Source: Bacillota bacterium
GTDB lineage: Bacteria > Bacillota > Sulfobacillia > JAIMAT01
Direction of reading: 5' to 3'
NCBI GenBank assembly: GCA_023511835.1
Contig: JAIMAT010000006.1
Location: 1-64,000 of the forward strand
Length of the DNA stretch: 64,000 nucleotides
Position 1 is the first letter of the stretch. Every line of letters starts with the position of its first letter. The notes beneath the pieces were generated by a model. It did no database searches and had not been told where the DNA came from. It saw nothing but the letters and a program-made list of their open reading frames with translations. A program made the position numbers and the translations under genes. Positions 43,874-52,321 of this stretch are shown here, one piece after another.

Positions 43874-44572
43874 ATGGGAAGGCTCGTGCAACTCTCGCCG
43901 AGGCTCTTGGCGATCGCCCGCCAGGTGCCGCCCGAGCGGGTGGTGGCCGACGTGGGCACCGACCACGCGCTGCTGCCGGTCTACCTGGTCTCCACCGGCA
44001 TCGCGCCCCGGGCCATCGCCGTGGAGCTTCGCCGCGGGCCGCTGGACCAGGCGCTGCGCAACGTGCAGAGCTTCGGGCTCGCCGGCCAGGTGGAGCTGCG
44101 CCAGGGCGACGGGCTGGAGGCGCTGGCCCCGGGCGAGGCCGAGGTGGGCGTCATCGCCGGCCTGGGCGGAGACCGGATCGTGGAGATCCTGGAGGCGCGC
44201 CCCGAGGTGCGCGCCAGCATCCCCTGCTGGGTGCTCCAGCCCATGAGCCACGCAGGCGGTCTGCGGCGCTGGCTGGTCTCCCACGGCTACCGCCTGGCCG
44301 ACGAGGAGCTGGTGGCCGAAGGCGGGCACGTCTACGAGGTGATCCGCGCCGAGCCCGGGCGCGAGCCGCCGCAGGAGGCGCTGATCATGGAGATCGGCCC
44401 GCGCCTCTGGGAGCGGAGGGAGCCGCTGCTCGCCCCGCTTCTCCGCCGGCGGCTCGAGGAGGTGGAGGCCCGCCTGGCCCGCCCCGCGGCCGCGGCCCAG
44501 GCCGGGCGGGGAGGCCTGGAGCGGCTGGCCGCGCGCCTGGCCGAGATGCTGGCCGAGCTCTCCCCGCGTTGA
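43874..44572 (+). CDS. trmK: tRNA (adenine(22)-N1)-methyltransferase
   Basis: A 232-residue TrmK-family enzyme. Characteristic: LSPRLLAIARQVPPERVVADVGTDHALLPVYLV, GVIAGLGGDRIVEIL, CWVLQPMSHAGGLRRWL, and the C-terminal coiled coil. TrmK is largely a Firmicutes enzyme and supports the lineage assignment. The ATG at 43874 directly follows GAGGGGAG; a GTG at 43886 is an alternative start. Confidence 0.9.
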   Translation: MGRLVQLSPRLLAIARQVPPERVVADVGTDHALLPVYLVSTGIAPRAIAVELRRGPLDQALRNVQSFGLAGQVELRQGDGLEALAPGEAEVGVIAGLGGDRIVEILEARPEVRASIPCWVLQPMSHAGGLRRWLVSHGYRLADEELVAEGGHVYEVIRAEPGREPPQEALIMEIGPRLWERREPLLAPLLRRRLEEVEARLARPAAAAQAGRGGLERLAARLAEMLAELSPR

Positions 44573-44593
44573 GGGGAGGGCGGCGGGGAGCCG

Positions 44594-45589
44594 TCAAGAG
44601 GTCTGGAGCGGCCGCTCCGGGCGCCCCGCGGCCGGTCCGGCCGGCCCTGCGGCGCCCAGCGCGCGCCGCAGGGCGGGCAGCGCCCGGCGTGCTTCCTCGT
44701 AGCCCTGCCGGATGATCTCCGCCGCCGAGGCGAAGTCGGTCAGGCCCGCCTCGCGCACCCTGGGCCGCAGCACCAGCGTGGCGTGCCGCTCCACGGTCGG
44801 CCGCGTCAGCGCCTCGCCCATCAGCTCGATGGCCTGCACGCCCACGTCGAAGGCGCTGCGCACGGGCCGACCTCCCGCGAAGCCCAGGTCGACGGCCACG
44901 ACCACGCGCGCGCCCATGGCGCGCACCACGTCCACCGGCACGGCGTCCAGGACGCCGCCATCCACCAGGAGGCGTCCCTCCCAGATGAGCGGTTCGAAGA
45001 GGCCGGGGATGGCGGTGCTCGCCCGCACCGCCTCGGCGACGGAGAGGCGGGGCCCGGGGGCGGCGTCTTCCAGGCTGCGAGCCAGCACCCGCGCGCGGAC
45101 GGGCGAGGCGAAGACCACACGCCGGCCGTGCGTCAGATCGGTGGCCACCACGGCCAGCGGAACCTCCAGCTCCTCGAAGCGGCGCCGGCCGAGCCACTCC
45201 TCCAGCAGCCGGCGAAGTCTCTCGCCGCGGATCAGTCCCAGCGGATAGGGGGGCAGCCAGTCGTTGGGCAGGCGGGCCCGCCCCAGCAGCCAGCGCGCCA
45301 GTGCGGCGCCCAGACGCGCCGGCCCCACCGCCAGGTCGTAGAGCCGTCGCGCCTCCAGCGAGCGGGCCAGCGACTCCATGGCCTCCGGGCTCCAGCCGGC
45401 GGCATAGAGCGCTCCGACCACGGCGCCCATGCTGGAGCCGGCCAGCAGCCCGGGGGGCAGGCTTGCCTCCACCAGCGCCTTGAGCACGCCCACATGGGCC
45501 AGGCCGCGCAGCCCGCCCGCGCCCAGCGCAAGGCCGAGGGCGGGGCGTGCCGGCGCCCGCCCCGCAGCGCGCCATGCGACGGCCGACAC
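44594..45589 (-). CDS. Patatin-like phospholipase (RssA/NTE family)
   Basis: A 331-residue serine lipid hydrolase: oxyanion hole GAGGLRGLAHVGVLKAL, nucleophile GSSMGAVVGALYAAG, catalytic Asp in VDGGVLDAVP. Probably a cytoplasmic or membrane-associated phospholipase or lysophospholipase. GTG at 45589 has GGAGGTAGGG just upstream. Converges on trmK with a 21-bp gap. Confidence 0.9.
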   Translation of the reverse strand: MSAVAWRAAGRAPARPALGLALGAGGLRGLAHVGVLKALVEASLPPGLLAGSSMGAVVGALYAAGWSPEAMESLARSLEARRLYDLAVGPARLGAALARWLLGRARLPNDWLPPYPLGLIRGERLRRLLEEWLGRRRFEELEVPLAVVATDLTHGRRVVFASPVRARVLARSLEDAAPGPRLSVAEAVRASTAIPGLFEPLIWEGRLLVDGGVLDAVPVDVVRAMGARVVVAVDLGFAGGRPVRSAFDVGVQAIELMGEALTRPTVERHATLVLRPRVREAGLTDFASAAEIIRQGYEEARRALPALRRALGAAGPAGPAAGRPERPLQTS

Positions 45590-45678
45590 CGCCCTACCTC
45601 CCCGGGGCAGCCTATGCGGCGGAAGCCGAGGCGGGCGGCCAGAGGACCGCCCGCCGGGAAGCCGCCCGACCGGCCGGC

Positions 45679-46968
45679 CTAATAGACGAACTCGCGCAGG
45701 TCGTAGAGGGAACGGCGCGGTCCGCGCGGCCAGCGCGGTGCGCGAATGGCCTCGTCCAGTCGCCGGCGCTGCTCCTCCAGCTCGGCCTCGTCCAGCCGCC
45801 GGATCGACTGGGCGTCCATGGCCCGCTGGTAGGGAAGGCCCGGGATTTCGACGATGGGCGAGTAGTAGATCAGGTCCTCCGGCCCCAGCTCCATCTGGTT
45901 GATCAGCTCCGCCGTCGCCGACACGTGCTCCTCGGCGTAGGCCTCGCCCCCGGCGCCGAGGAGGAGGATCAGCCCCACGGCCAAGCCGGCGCGGTGGAGG
46001 TTGCGCACCGCCTGCAGGGCGTAGGAGGGCCTCCCGGGTTTGTGCAGGAAGCGGCTGAGCGCCTCGCTCCCGGTCTCCACACCCAGGTAGACGCGGCGCA
46101 GGCCTGCCGCCGCCAGCGCCTCCAGCTCCGCCACCGACTTCTCGCGCGTGTGGAAGAGGTCTTGAAAGACGTAGAACCCTTCGTAGGTGCCGGGATGGCT
46201 CTCCACGTAGCGGATGCGCTCGGCCGCCGTGGCACCCGGCGCCAGCGGGAAGACGGAGGACGCCTCCGCCATCCAGTGGAGGAGCCGATCCGTGGGCGCC
46301 ATCAACGCGTTGCCGTCGCCGAGGAAGAGCGTCCGCCGGCCCAGCGCCGTGCCGCCCAGGAAGCGGCGCACCGCCGCCACGTGGCGGCGGAACTCGTCCA
46401 CCGTCTTGGCGGCGAAGGGCCGGTCGCGGTAGAGGTCGCAGAAGGCGCACTTGTTGTACGAGCAGCCAGTGGTCGCCTGCAGGTAGACCGCCCGGTACTG
46501 GTCCGGCGGCAGGATGGAGACAGGCTGGTAGACCTCCAGGAAGCGCCGCACGTCCTCCTCCAGCCGCCTCTCGTCCCACGCCAGCGCCCGCTCCAGCCAG
46601 GGCCGCGCCAGCTCCTCCGGCGGCAGGGCGGCCTCGCGCAGGAGGTGCGCCACGCGCGGGGGCAGCTCCCAGCGCAGCTGTCCGTCGCCGTGCTCCAGCT
46701 GGCGCTGCGCCTCCCCGGCCAGCTCGGCCGTCACCCCGGCCAGGCGGGCCCGCTCGCCGGGCGAGAGCGCGCGCAGGCGCTTGCGGGAGGCACCGTCCTC
46801 CTCGGTGACGGCCTTCTCTACGACCTGGCCCGAGAGGCCGCGCTGGTAGACGACGCCGTCGAGGAAGAGGGTGGTCCACCGCCCCTCGCGATCGAAGGCG
46901 ACGATGCGCCGGTGATCCCGGCTCAGGGTGAGCGTGTCCGGCTTGATGCTCAGCGTCAGTTCCGCCAT
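45679..46968 (-). CDS. Radical SAM protein
   Basis: A 429-residue protein with the 4Fe-4S/SAM motif CSYNKCAFC near residue 165, followed by radical SAM barrel segments (FLGDGNALM, VYLGVETGSEALSRFLHKPG, GLAVGLILLLGAGGE). About 150 residues precede the cluster motif. No auxiliary cluster motif is evident and the reaction is unknown. The ATG at 46968 follows GGCGGTGGGG. The same-direction small gene upstream may be co-transcribed. Confidence 0.85.
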   Translation of the reverse strand: MAELTLSIKPDTLTLSRDHRRIVAFDREGRWTTLFLDGVVYQRGLSGQVVEKAVTEEDGASRKRLRALSPGERARLAGVTAELAGEAQRQLEHGDGQLRWELPPRVAHLLREAALPPEELARPWLERALAWDERRLEEDVRRFLEVYQPVSILPPDQYRAVYLQATTGCSYNKCAFCDLYRDRPFAAKTVDEFRRHVAAVRRFLGGTALGRRTLFLGDGNALMAPTDRLLHWMAEASSVFPLAPGATAAERIRYVESHPGTYEGFYVFQDLFHTREKSVAELEALAAAGLRRVYLGVETGSEALSRFLHKPGRPSYALQAVRNLHRAGLAVGLILLLGAGGEAYAEEHVSATAELINQMELGPEDLIYYSPIVEIPGLPYQRAMDAQSIRRLDEAELEEQRRRLDEAIRAPRWPRGPRRSLYDLREFVY

Positions 46969-47017
46969 GGCCCCACCGCCTCGGCTTCGGTTCCGGCTCG
47001 GCGGCCGCCCGGGAGGC

Positions 47018-47236
47018 TCAGCGACCGGGCGCGGCCTCCTCGTTCTCCTCCAAGATCTGCAGGTCGGCGTCGAAGCGGACCGAACGGCGCACGCCGTCGG
47101 CTTGGTAGACGATGCGGTAGAGGCCGTCGCCCAGGGAGCGGAGATCGACCACCTCACCGCGGCGCCCGAGCAGCTGCAGGACGGTGTCCGGTTCGCAGTA
47201 GGCGTTATGAATGTAGACCCCGTTCAGCGCCGCCAC
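47018..47236 (-). CDS. Small hypothetical protein upstream of the radical SAM gene
   Basis: A 72-residue acidic protein (GVYIHNAYCEPDTVLQLLG, VVDLRSLGDGLYRIVYQADG, ADLQILEENEE). No family recognised. The GTG at 47236 is the only standard start, but its ribosome binding site would overlap it. A CTG four codons later has GGAGGT at ideal spacing, so the start is uncertain. It lies 49 bp upstream of the radical SAM gene in the same direction and diverges from rnpB. Confidence 0.55.
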   Translation of the reverse strand: MAALNGVYIHNAYCEPDTVLQLLGRRGEVVDLRSLGDGLYRIVYQADGVRRSVRFDADLQILEENEEAAPGR

Positions 47237-47332
47237 CTCCGCATGTGCAGGATCCTTCCGCAGGTCATGATACCCTCGCGGACCGGTGCCGTCGCGGCGG
47301 GAGGAGCCTGGCTCTCCAGCCTCCTCCTGCCG

Positions 47333-47361
47333 TTGACCGCCCCGCCCGGTGGGGGAAGAAT
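47333..47361 (+). promoter_or_regulatory. Promoter of rnpB
   Basis: TTGACC (47333-47338) with a weak AT-rich -10 (AAGAATAG, 47354-47361), 15-17 bp away and about 6 bp before the mature 5' end of RNase P RNA. Confidence 0.5.
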
Positions 47362-47366
47362 AGCCT

Positions 47367-47715
47367 CGGCGAGTTGTCCAGGCGGTCGCGCGCGCTCCGG
47401 CGCGCGAGGAAAGTCCGAGCAGCGCAGGGCAGGGTGCCGGGTAACACCCGGTGAGGGCGACCTCAAGGAAAGTGCCACAGAGACCAGACCGCCGGTCGGG
47501 CGGTGAGCCGGCCGGCAAGGGTGAAACGGTGCGGTAAGAGCGCACCGGGGCTTGGGCGACCGGCCCGTCATGGCAAACCCCACCCGCTGCAAGGCCGAAT
47601 AGGGGAGGGATGAGGCGGCCCGCGGACCTCCCGGGTTGGCCGCACGAGGCGCCGGGCGACCGGCGTCCCAGATGGATGACCGCCCACGACAGAACTCGGC
47701 TTACGGGCAACTCGC
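47367..47715 (+). ncRNA. rnpB: RNase P RNA, bacterial
   Basis: The catalytic RNA that trims tRNA 5' ends. Universal elements are present: GAGGAAAGTCCGAGC (47406-47420), CCACAGAGACC, GGGTGAAACGGTGCGGTAAG followed by AGCGCACC, AGATGGATGACC, and ACAGAACTCGGCTTAC near the 3' end. The P1 helix is GCGAGTTG (47367-47374) with CAACTCGC (47708-47715), which fixes the ends. At about 349 nt, the L-shaped conserved elements suggest the ancestral A type. A GC-rich hairpin without U-run follows (about 47724-47742). Confidence 0.95.
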
Positions 47716-47778
47716 AGGCCGGCCGGCGGGGACCCCCCCGCGCAGGCCGGCCGCACGCTTGCCGCGCGCCGCGCCGGA

Positions 47779-48051
47779 TCAGTGGGCCGGCCGGTGCTCG
47801 GAGCCCACGACGGGCGCGGCCTCGGCGCTCTCCGCGAACCGGGCGGCCTCCGCGGGGAGGCAGTGGGGGCAGGGCCGGAACTTCTCCTGCAGGGCGGCCT
47901 GAAGCGAGTCGGGGATGAAGCCGACGGCCTTCCCCTGGCGGAGCGCCTCCAGCGTTCCGCACTCCGGCCGCTCGTTGAGCAGGTCGTGCACGAGCCGGCT
48001 TCCTGTCTCTCCGAGAAAACGTTGCGTGGAACGGCTGGGTACGGCGTGCAC
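47779..48051 (-). CDS. Small hypothetical protein with CPHC motif
   Basis: A 90-residue protein (FLGETGSRLVHDLLNERPECGTLEALRQG, AVGFIPDSLQAALQEKFRPCPHCLPAEAARF) with a CPHC pair that could bind metal or be redox active. The GTG at 48051 has GAGGAGG 8 nt upstream. No family recognised. It lies opposite and just after rnpB and diverges from pgpA. Confidence 0.55.
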   Translation of the reverse strand: MHAVPSRSTQRFLGETGSRLVHDLLNERPECGTLEALRQGKAVGFIPDSLQAALQEKFRPCPHCLPAEAARFAESAEAAPVVGSEHRPAH

Positions 48052-48183
48052 GTCGGGCACCTCCTCGAGGATCGCAGGTATGGCCAGCCGCCCGTCCCTT
48101 CCCGAGTGTAGCGCGCCGCCGGATGGCAGGCACCGCCATGGCCGCCCCGGGCGGCGACGATAAAATGGGGGCGGGGTGAGACG

Positions 48184-48711
48184 GTGGCCACGGCGGAGGA
48201 ACGCCTGGACGGAGACGGGATGCGGGCGCTGGCCGAGGCTTGGCTCGCCCGCCGGGGCGTCACCCTGGAGGCCGTCGCCGAGCTGGTACTCGAGCTTCAG
48301 GCCAAGTATGTCCCGGGTCTCACCCTGGAGGCCTGCCGGGAGAGCGTGGAGCGCGTCCTGGAGAAGCGTGAGGTGCAGAATGCCATCTTCACCGGCATCG
48401 CCCTGGACGAGCTGGCCGAACGCGGCCGGATCGCCCAGCCCCTGGGGGCCATGCTCCGCCGCGACGACTCGCTCTACGGCATCGACGAGGTCTTGGCCCT
48501 CTCCATCACCAACGTCTACGGGTCCATCGGCCTGACCAACTTCGGCTACCTCGACAAGACCAAGCCCGGCGTGATCGGCCGCATCAACAACGACACCCGA
48601 CACGTCAACACCTTCCTCGACGACCTGGTCTCGGCCCTGGCGGCGGCGGCGGCCGCCCGCATCGCCCACGCCGCGCGCGACGGCGATCGGCCGCGAAGCG
48701 ACGGTCTCTGA
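48184..48711 (+). CDS. pgpA: Phosphatidylglycerophosphatase A, YutG type
   Basis: A 175-residue PgpA-family protein of the soluble Gram-positive branch. Diagnostic blocks: RGVTLEAVAELVLELQAKYVPGLTLE, VLEKREVQNAIFTGIALDELAE, GIDEVLALSITNVYGSIGLTNFGYLDKTKPG and NTFLDDLVSALAAAAAARIAH. Dephosphorylates phosphatidylglycerophosphate or a related substrate. GTG start; a TAAAAT -10-like element (48161-48166) lies just upstream. Confidence 0.88.
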   Translation: MATAEERLDGDGMRALAEAWLARRGVTLEAVAELVLELQAKYVPGLTLEACRESVERVLEKREVQNAIFTGIALDELAERGRIAQPLGAMLRRDDSLYGIDEVLALSITNVYGSIGLTNFGYLDKTKPGVIGRINNDTRHVNTFLDDLVSALAAAAAARIAHAARDGDRPRSDGL

Positions 48712-48736
48712 GGGGACGGCCGGCGGGCGCCGGCGC

Positions 48737-51700
48737 TCAGCCGGAAGACGGAGCGGCGGCGGGGCAGACCGGCCGGAAGCCGCAGCCCGGGCAGGAGGCG
48801 GCGCGACCGGGGTAGTCGTCGGCCGTCCGCGCCTCGCCGAGCCTTTCCAGCAGGGCGTCCAGCCCTTCGCCCGCGCGGCGGAGAACGGCTCCGTCCGACG
48901 GCAGGAGCGTCCTCCCGCCGCTGGCCAGCCAGGCCACCTCCACCCGTTCCAGCGGCGCCTCCAGCGCCTCCGGCGCCATGCGCGCGTAGGCGGCCAGCTG
49001 GTAGGCGTACCCTTCCAGCGCCCGCTCCTCCTCGCCGGGACGGAGGCGATCGGTCTTGAAGTCCAGGACGACCAGCCGCCCCCGGTCGTTGATCCAGGCC
49101 CGGTCCAGGCGCCCGCTGAGCAGCCATCCTCCCGCCCGGGCGACCAGCGGCAGCTCGCGCCAGAGCCGGCCGGCCCGCTCCGCCTCCGCCTGCTCCAGGA
49201 AGCCGGGCGAGTCGAGGTAGCGCTGCAGCTCCGCCTCCATCCGGGGGAGTTCGGCCTGCACACCTTCCTCCGCCAGACCGAGAAGCCGGGCCTGGCGGCG
49301 GATCACCTCCCGCAGGACCGGCCCTCCGCCGGCGCCGGGGGCGGCCGGGAGCGCCTCCAGCACGGCGTGGACCAGCGCGCCGCGCTCGGTGCCGGAGAGG
49401 AGGCCGGCCCGCGACGGTCCCCGCGCGTCACCCCTCGGGCCGGCCTCCGAGGGCGCCGGGGGTTCCGGCCAGCCGCGCACGTAGAGGTAGTAGAAGAGCC
49501 GGGGGCAGCGGTGCCAGACGTTGAGCGCCGTCACGGGCAGCGGCTGGCGGCGGTCCGGCTGCTCCGGGGCCCGGTCCGTCGCGGGCGGGGCCGGGGCGGG
49601 AGCGGCCGCGGCCGGGACGACCGGCTCCGGCCGGACCGGTCCCCCCGGGGGGGCCGGTTCCGCCTCCGGCTCCAGGCGGCTGAGGCGGACGGTGGCGACG
49701 ACCCCGGTGACGGGGTCCTCCAGCCTGCGCTCGGAGGGGAGGGGATCGCCCGCGCCCAGCTCCAGCGCCCACCAGAGCCACTCGAACCAACTCTGCATGG
49801 AGTCGGGATGGCGGGCCGTGTCGGGGCCGTGGCCGCGGCCGGAGGGCGACGCGCTGAGCCAGAGGTAGTCGCGCGCGCGCGTCATGGCCACGTAGAGCAG
49901 GCGCTTCTCCTCCGCCACGGCGGCCTTTCGCTCCTCCGCCTTCAGCCGGCCGTAGAGGCTCTGCTCGCCCGCCGCCTGCAGGGGCAGCGCGAGGCCCGCC
50001 TCGCGGCGGTAGAGCGGGCCCGCGCGGCGACCGCCGTGCAGGGAGCGCTCGAGGCGGGGCAGGATCACCCAGGGGAATTCCAGGCCCTTGGCGGCATGGA
50101 CGGTCAGCAGGTGGACGGCATCGGCGGCCTCGGCCTGGGGTGCCGGTTCGCCCTGGCGGTCCATCGCCAGGAGCGCCTCCAGCTCCTCCGACACCTCCTC
50201 CGGCGTCACCAGGCCGCGCGCCTCCAGCGAGGCCACGCGCCCCAGGAAGGCCTCCACGTTGGCCAGGCGGCGGCCGCTGTCGGCGAAGGGCTCGAAGGTG
50301 GCGAGGTAGCCCGATTCGACCAGCGCCTCCTCCAGCAGGCCGGAGAGGGGGCGGCGCGGCAGCTCTTCCAGCCAGGTCGTCAGGTGGCGCTGTGCCTCGG
50401 CCAGCCCCCGGCGGTCGTCCTCGGCGAGGCCGGGGTCGCGCAGCGCCGTGCCCGCCTCCAGCGCGTGCCAGAGCGTGGCGGCGGGCTCTCCCGCCTCGCG
50501 CAGCCGGTCGCGGGCCCGGACCAGCCAGGTGATGCCGGCGTCGCTGACGGCGAAGAAGGGCGAGCGGAGCAGCGCCGCCAGCGCCAGCTCGTCGGCCGGG
50601 TTGCGCAGCCAGCGGACGAGGCGGAGCAGGTCGCGCACCTCCTCGCGCTGGAAGTAGCCGCGTCCCGCCCCCACCACGAAGGGGACACCCGCCTCGCGCA
50701 GCGCTTCCTGCCAGGGAAGGAGGTCGCCCAGGGCGCGCGCCAGCACGGCGAAGTCGCCGTAGCGCGGCGGCCGTCCCTCCGGGGAGGCCGCATCGCGGCG
50801 CACCAGCGGGCGGCCGGACCGCACCACGCGGAGGATGGCGGCCGTCCAGTGGCGCGCCTCGCGGCGGCTCCTCTCCGCCTGCGGGAGCGGCTCCGCGGGC
50901 GGTTCCAGCAGGAGAAAGAGCAGCCGCGGCTCCCCCTCCCCCTCCGCCTCCGGCGCGGCCGGACGGGCGGGACGGGCTGCCTCGAAGACCACGCCGTCGC
51001 CGCCGTCGGCCAGGAGGCGGGCGAAGAGCCGGTTGACGAAGGCGATGAGGCGCGGCTCGCTGCGGAAGTTGTGCGGCAGGGCGAGGCGCCGCCCGCCGGC
51101 TTGCTCCAGCTCGCGCGAGGCGGCGGCGAAGACGCGCACGTCGGCGCCGCGGAAGCGGTAGATGGACTGCTTGGCGTCGCCCACCAGGTAGAGCTCGCCC
51201 CGCGCCGGCCAGCCCGTCAGCAGGCGGAAAAAGGACCACTGGAGGCGGTCGGTGTCCTGGAACTCGTCGACCAGGACGGCGCGAAAAGGCGGCGGCGCGC
51301 CCGCGGCGGCGCGTCGCTCGAGGAGCTGTAGCGCGCGCACCAGCAGGTCGTCGAAGTCCACCGCCTCGCGCTCCGCCTTGGAACGGGCATAGGCCTCGTC
51401 CACCGCCTCCAGCGCCGACAGGAAGCCGGGCGCCAACCCCATCCAGATCAGGTCGCCGGCGAGGCCCTCCAGCTCCTCCGCGAGCTCGCGCAGGCGCCGC
51501 ATGCCCGCCTGCAGGGGGCGTGCCACCGAGCCGGCGGCGAGGCGGCGGGCGGCCTCCAGCAGCCCGGCCGGACCGTCGGGGCCGGCTTCGGGCGAGGCCA
51601 GGCGCTCGGCCAGCCGCCCCAGCGTCGGCGCCAGCGCCTCCAGACGCTCGAGGCGCTCCCGGCTGGCGGATGGCAGGTCGCGGCGAGGCAGCGCCAGCAG

Positions 51701-52321
51701 CCCGTCCACGGTGGCGACGAGCTCGCCCGCGAGCCGTCCGGCCTGCCGCCGGCGCTCCTCCAGGGCGGCCAGCGTCTGCCGCCGCGCCTCGGCGGGCGTG
51801 CTCCGCTCCCGGCCGAGCAGCGCCAGGCTCTCCAGGAGCCACTCCAGCGTCCGCTCCGGCCCCAGTTCCGCCACCGCGGAGGCGGTCTCGGCGTCTGTGC
51901 CCACGGCGGCGTGGAGCGCCTCGACGGCCGCCTTCCTGCGTAGGATCGCCGCCTCGTCCTCGTCCAGCACGCGGAAGCCCGGAACCAGTCCCGCTTCCAG
52001 CGGAGCCTGGCGGAGGAGACGCGCGGCCAGACTGTGGATGGTGCCCACCCAGGCGCGCTCGGCGAAGCGCTCCGCCAGCTCGTGCGAGCGCGGGTCGCCG
52101 CGCCGGGCCAGCTCCTGGCGGAGGCGGAGGCGCAGCTCGGCGCCGGCGCGCTCGGTGAAGGTGACGGCCGCCACATGCTCGGGTTCCAGCCCCCGGTCGA
52201 GCAGGCGGAGGAAGCGGGCGACCAGCACCGCCGTCTTCCCCGATCCGGCAGCGGCCCCGACCACCGTGCTGCCCGCGCCGCCGATGGCGGCGCGCTGCTC
52301 ATCCGTCCACTCGGCTTCCAC
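48737..52321 (-). CDS. addA: ATP-dependent helicase/nuclease subunit A
   Basis: A 1194-residue UvrD-like helicase with a C-terminal PD-(D/E)XK nuclease, the motor of the AddAB double-strand-break processing enzyme. Motifs: EWTDEQRAAI (Q), GAAAGSGKTAVLVARFL (Walker A), VDEFQDTDRLQWSFF, VGDAKQSIYRFRGAD, LTVHAAKGLEFPWV, LLYVAMTRARDYLWL. The nuclease reads LSGRLDRAWIND then VVLDFKTDRL. The C-terminus has a CPGCGFRPVC cluster. Overlaps addB by 23 bp. Confidence 0.95.
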   Translation of the reverse strand: MEAEWTDEQRAAIGGAGSTVVGAAAGSGKTAVLVARFLRLLDRGLEPEHVAAVTFTERAGAELRLRLRQELARRGDPRSHELAERFAERAWVGTIHSLAARLLRQAPLEAGLVPGFRVLDEDEAAILRRKAAVEALHAAVGTDAETASAVAELGPERTLEWLLESLALLGRERSTPAEARRQTLAALEERRRQAGRLAGELVATVDGLLALPRRDLPSASRERLERLEALAPTLGRLAERLASPEAGPDGPAGLLEAARRLAAGSVARPLQAGMRRLRELAEELEGLAGDLIWMGLAPGFLSALEAVDEAYARSKAEREAVDFDDLLVRALQLLERRAAAGAPPPFRAVLVDEFQDTDRLQWSFFRLLTGWPARGELYLVGDAKQSIYRFRGADVRVFAAASRELEQAGGRRLALPHNFRSEPRLIAFVNRLFARLLADGGDGVVFEAARPARPAAPEAEGEGEPRLLFLLLEPPAEPLPQAERSRREARHWTAAILRVVRSGRPLVRRDAASPEGRPPRYGDFAVLARALGDLLPWQEALREAGVPFVVGAGRGYFQREEVRDLLRLVRWLRNPADELALAALLRSPFFAVSDAGITWLVRARDRLREAGEPAATLWHALEAGTALRDPGLAEDDRRGLAEAQRHLTTWLEELPRRPLSGLLEEALVESGYLATFEPFADSGRRLANVEAFLGRVASLEARGLVTPEEVSEELEALLAMDRQGEPAPQAEAADAVHLLTVHAAKGLEFPWVILPRLERSLHGGRRAGPLYRREAGLALPLQAAGEQSLYGRLKAEERKAAVAEEKRLLYVAMTRARDYLWLSASPSGRGHGPDTARHPDSMQSWFEWLWWALELGAGDPLPSERRLEDPVTGVVATVRLSRLEPEAEPAPPGGPVRPEPVVPAAAAPAPAPPATDRAPEQPDRRQPLPVTALNVWHRCPRLFYYLYVRGWPEPPAPSEAGPRGDARGPSRAGLLSGTERGALVHAVLEALPAAPGAGGGPVLREVIRRQARLLGLAEEGVQAELPRMEAELQRYLDSPGFLEQAEAERAGRLWRELPLVARAGGWLLSGRLDRAWINDRGRLVVLDFKTDRLRPGEEERALEGYAYQLAAYARMAPEALEAPLERVEVAWLASGGRTLLPSDGAVLRRAGEGLDALLERLGEARTADDYPGRAASCPGCGFRPVCPAAAPSSG

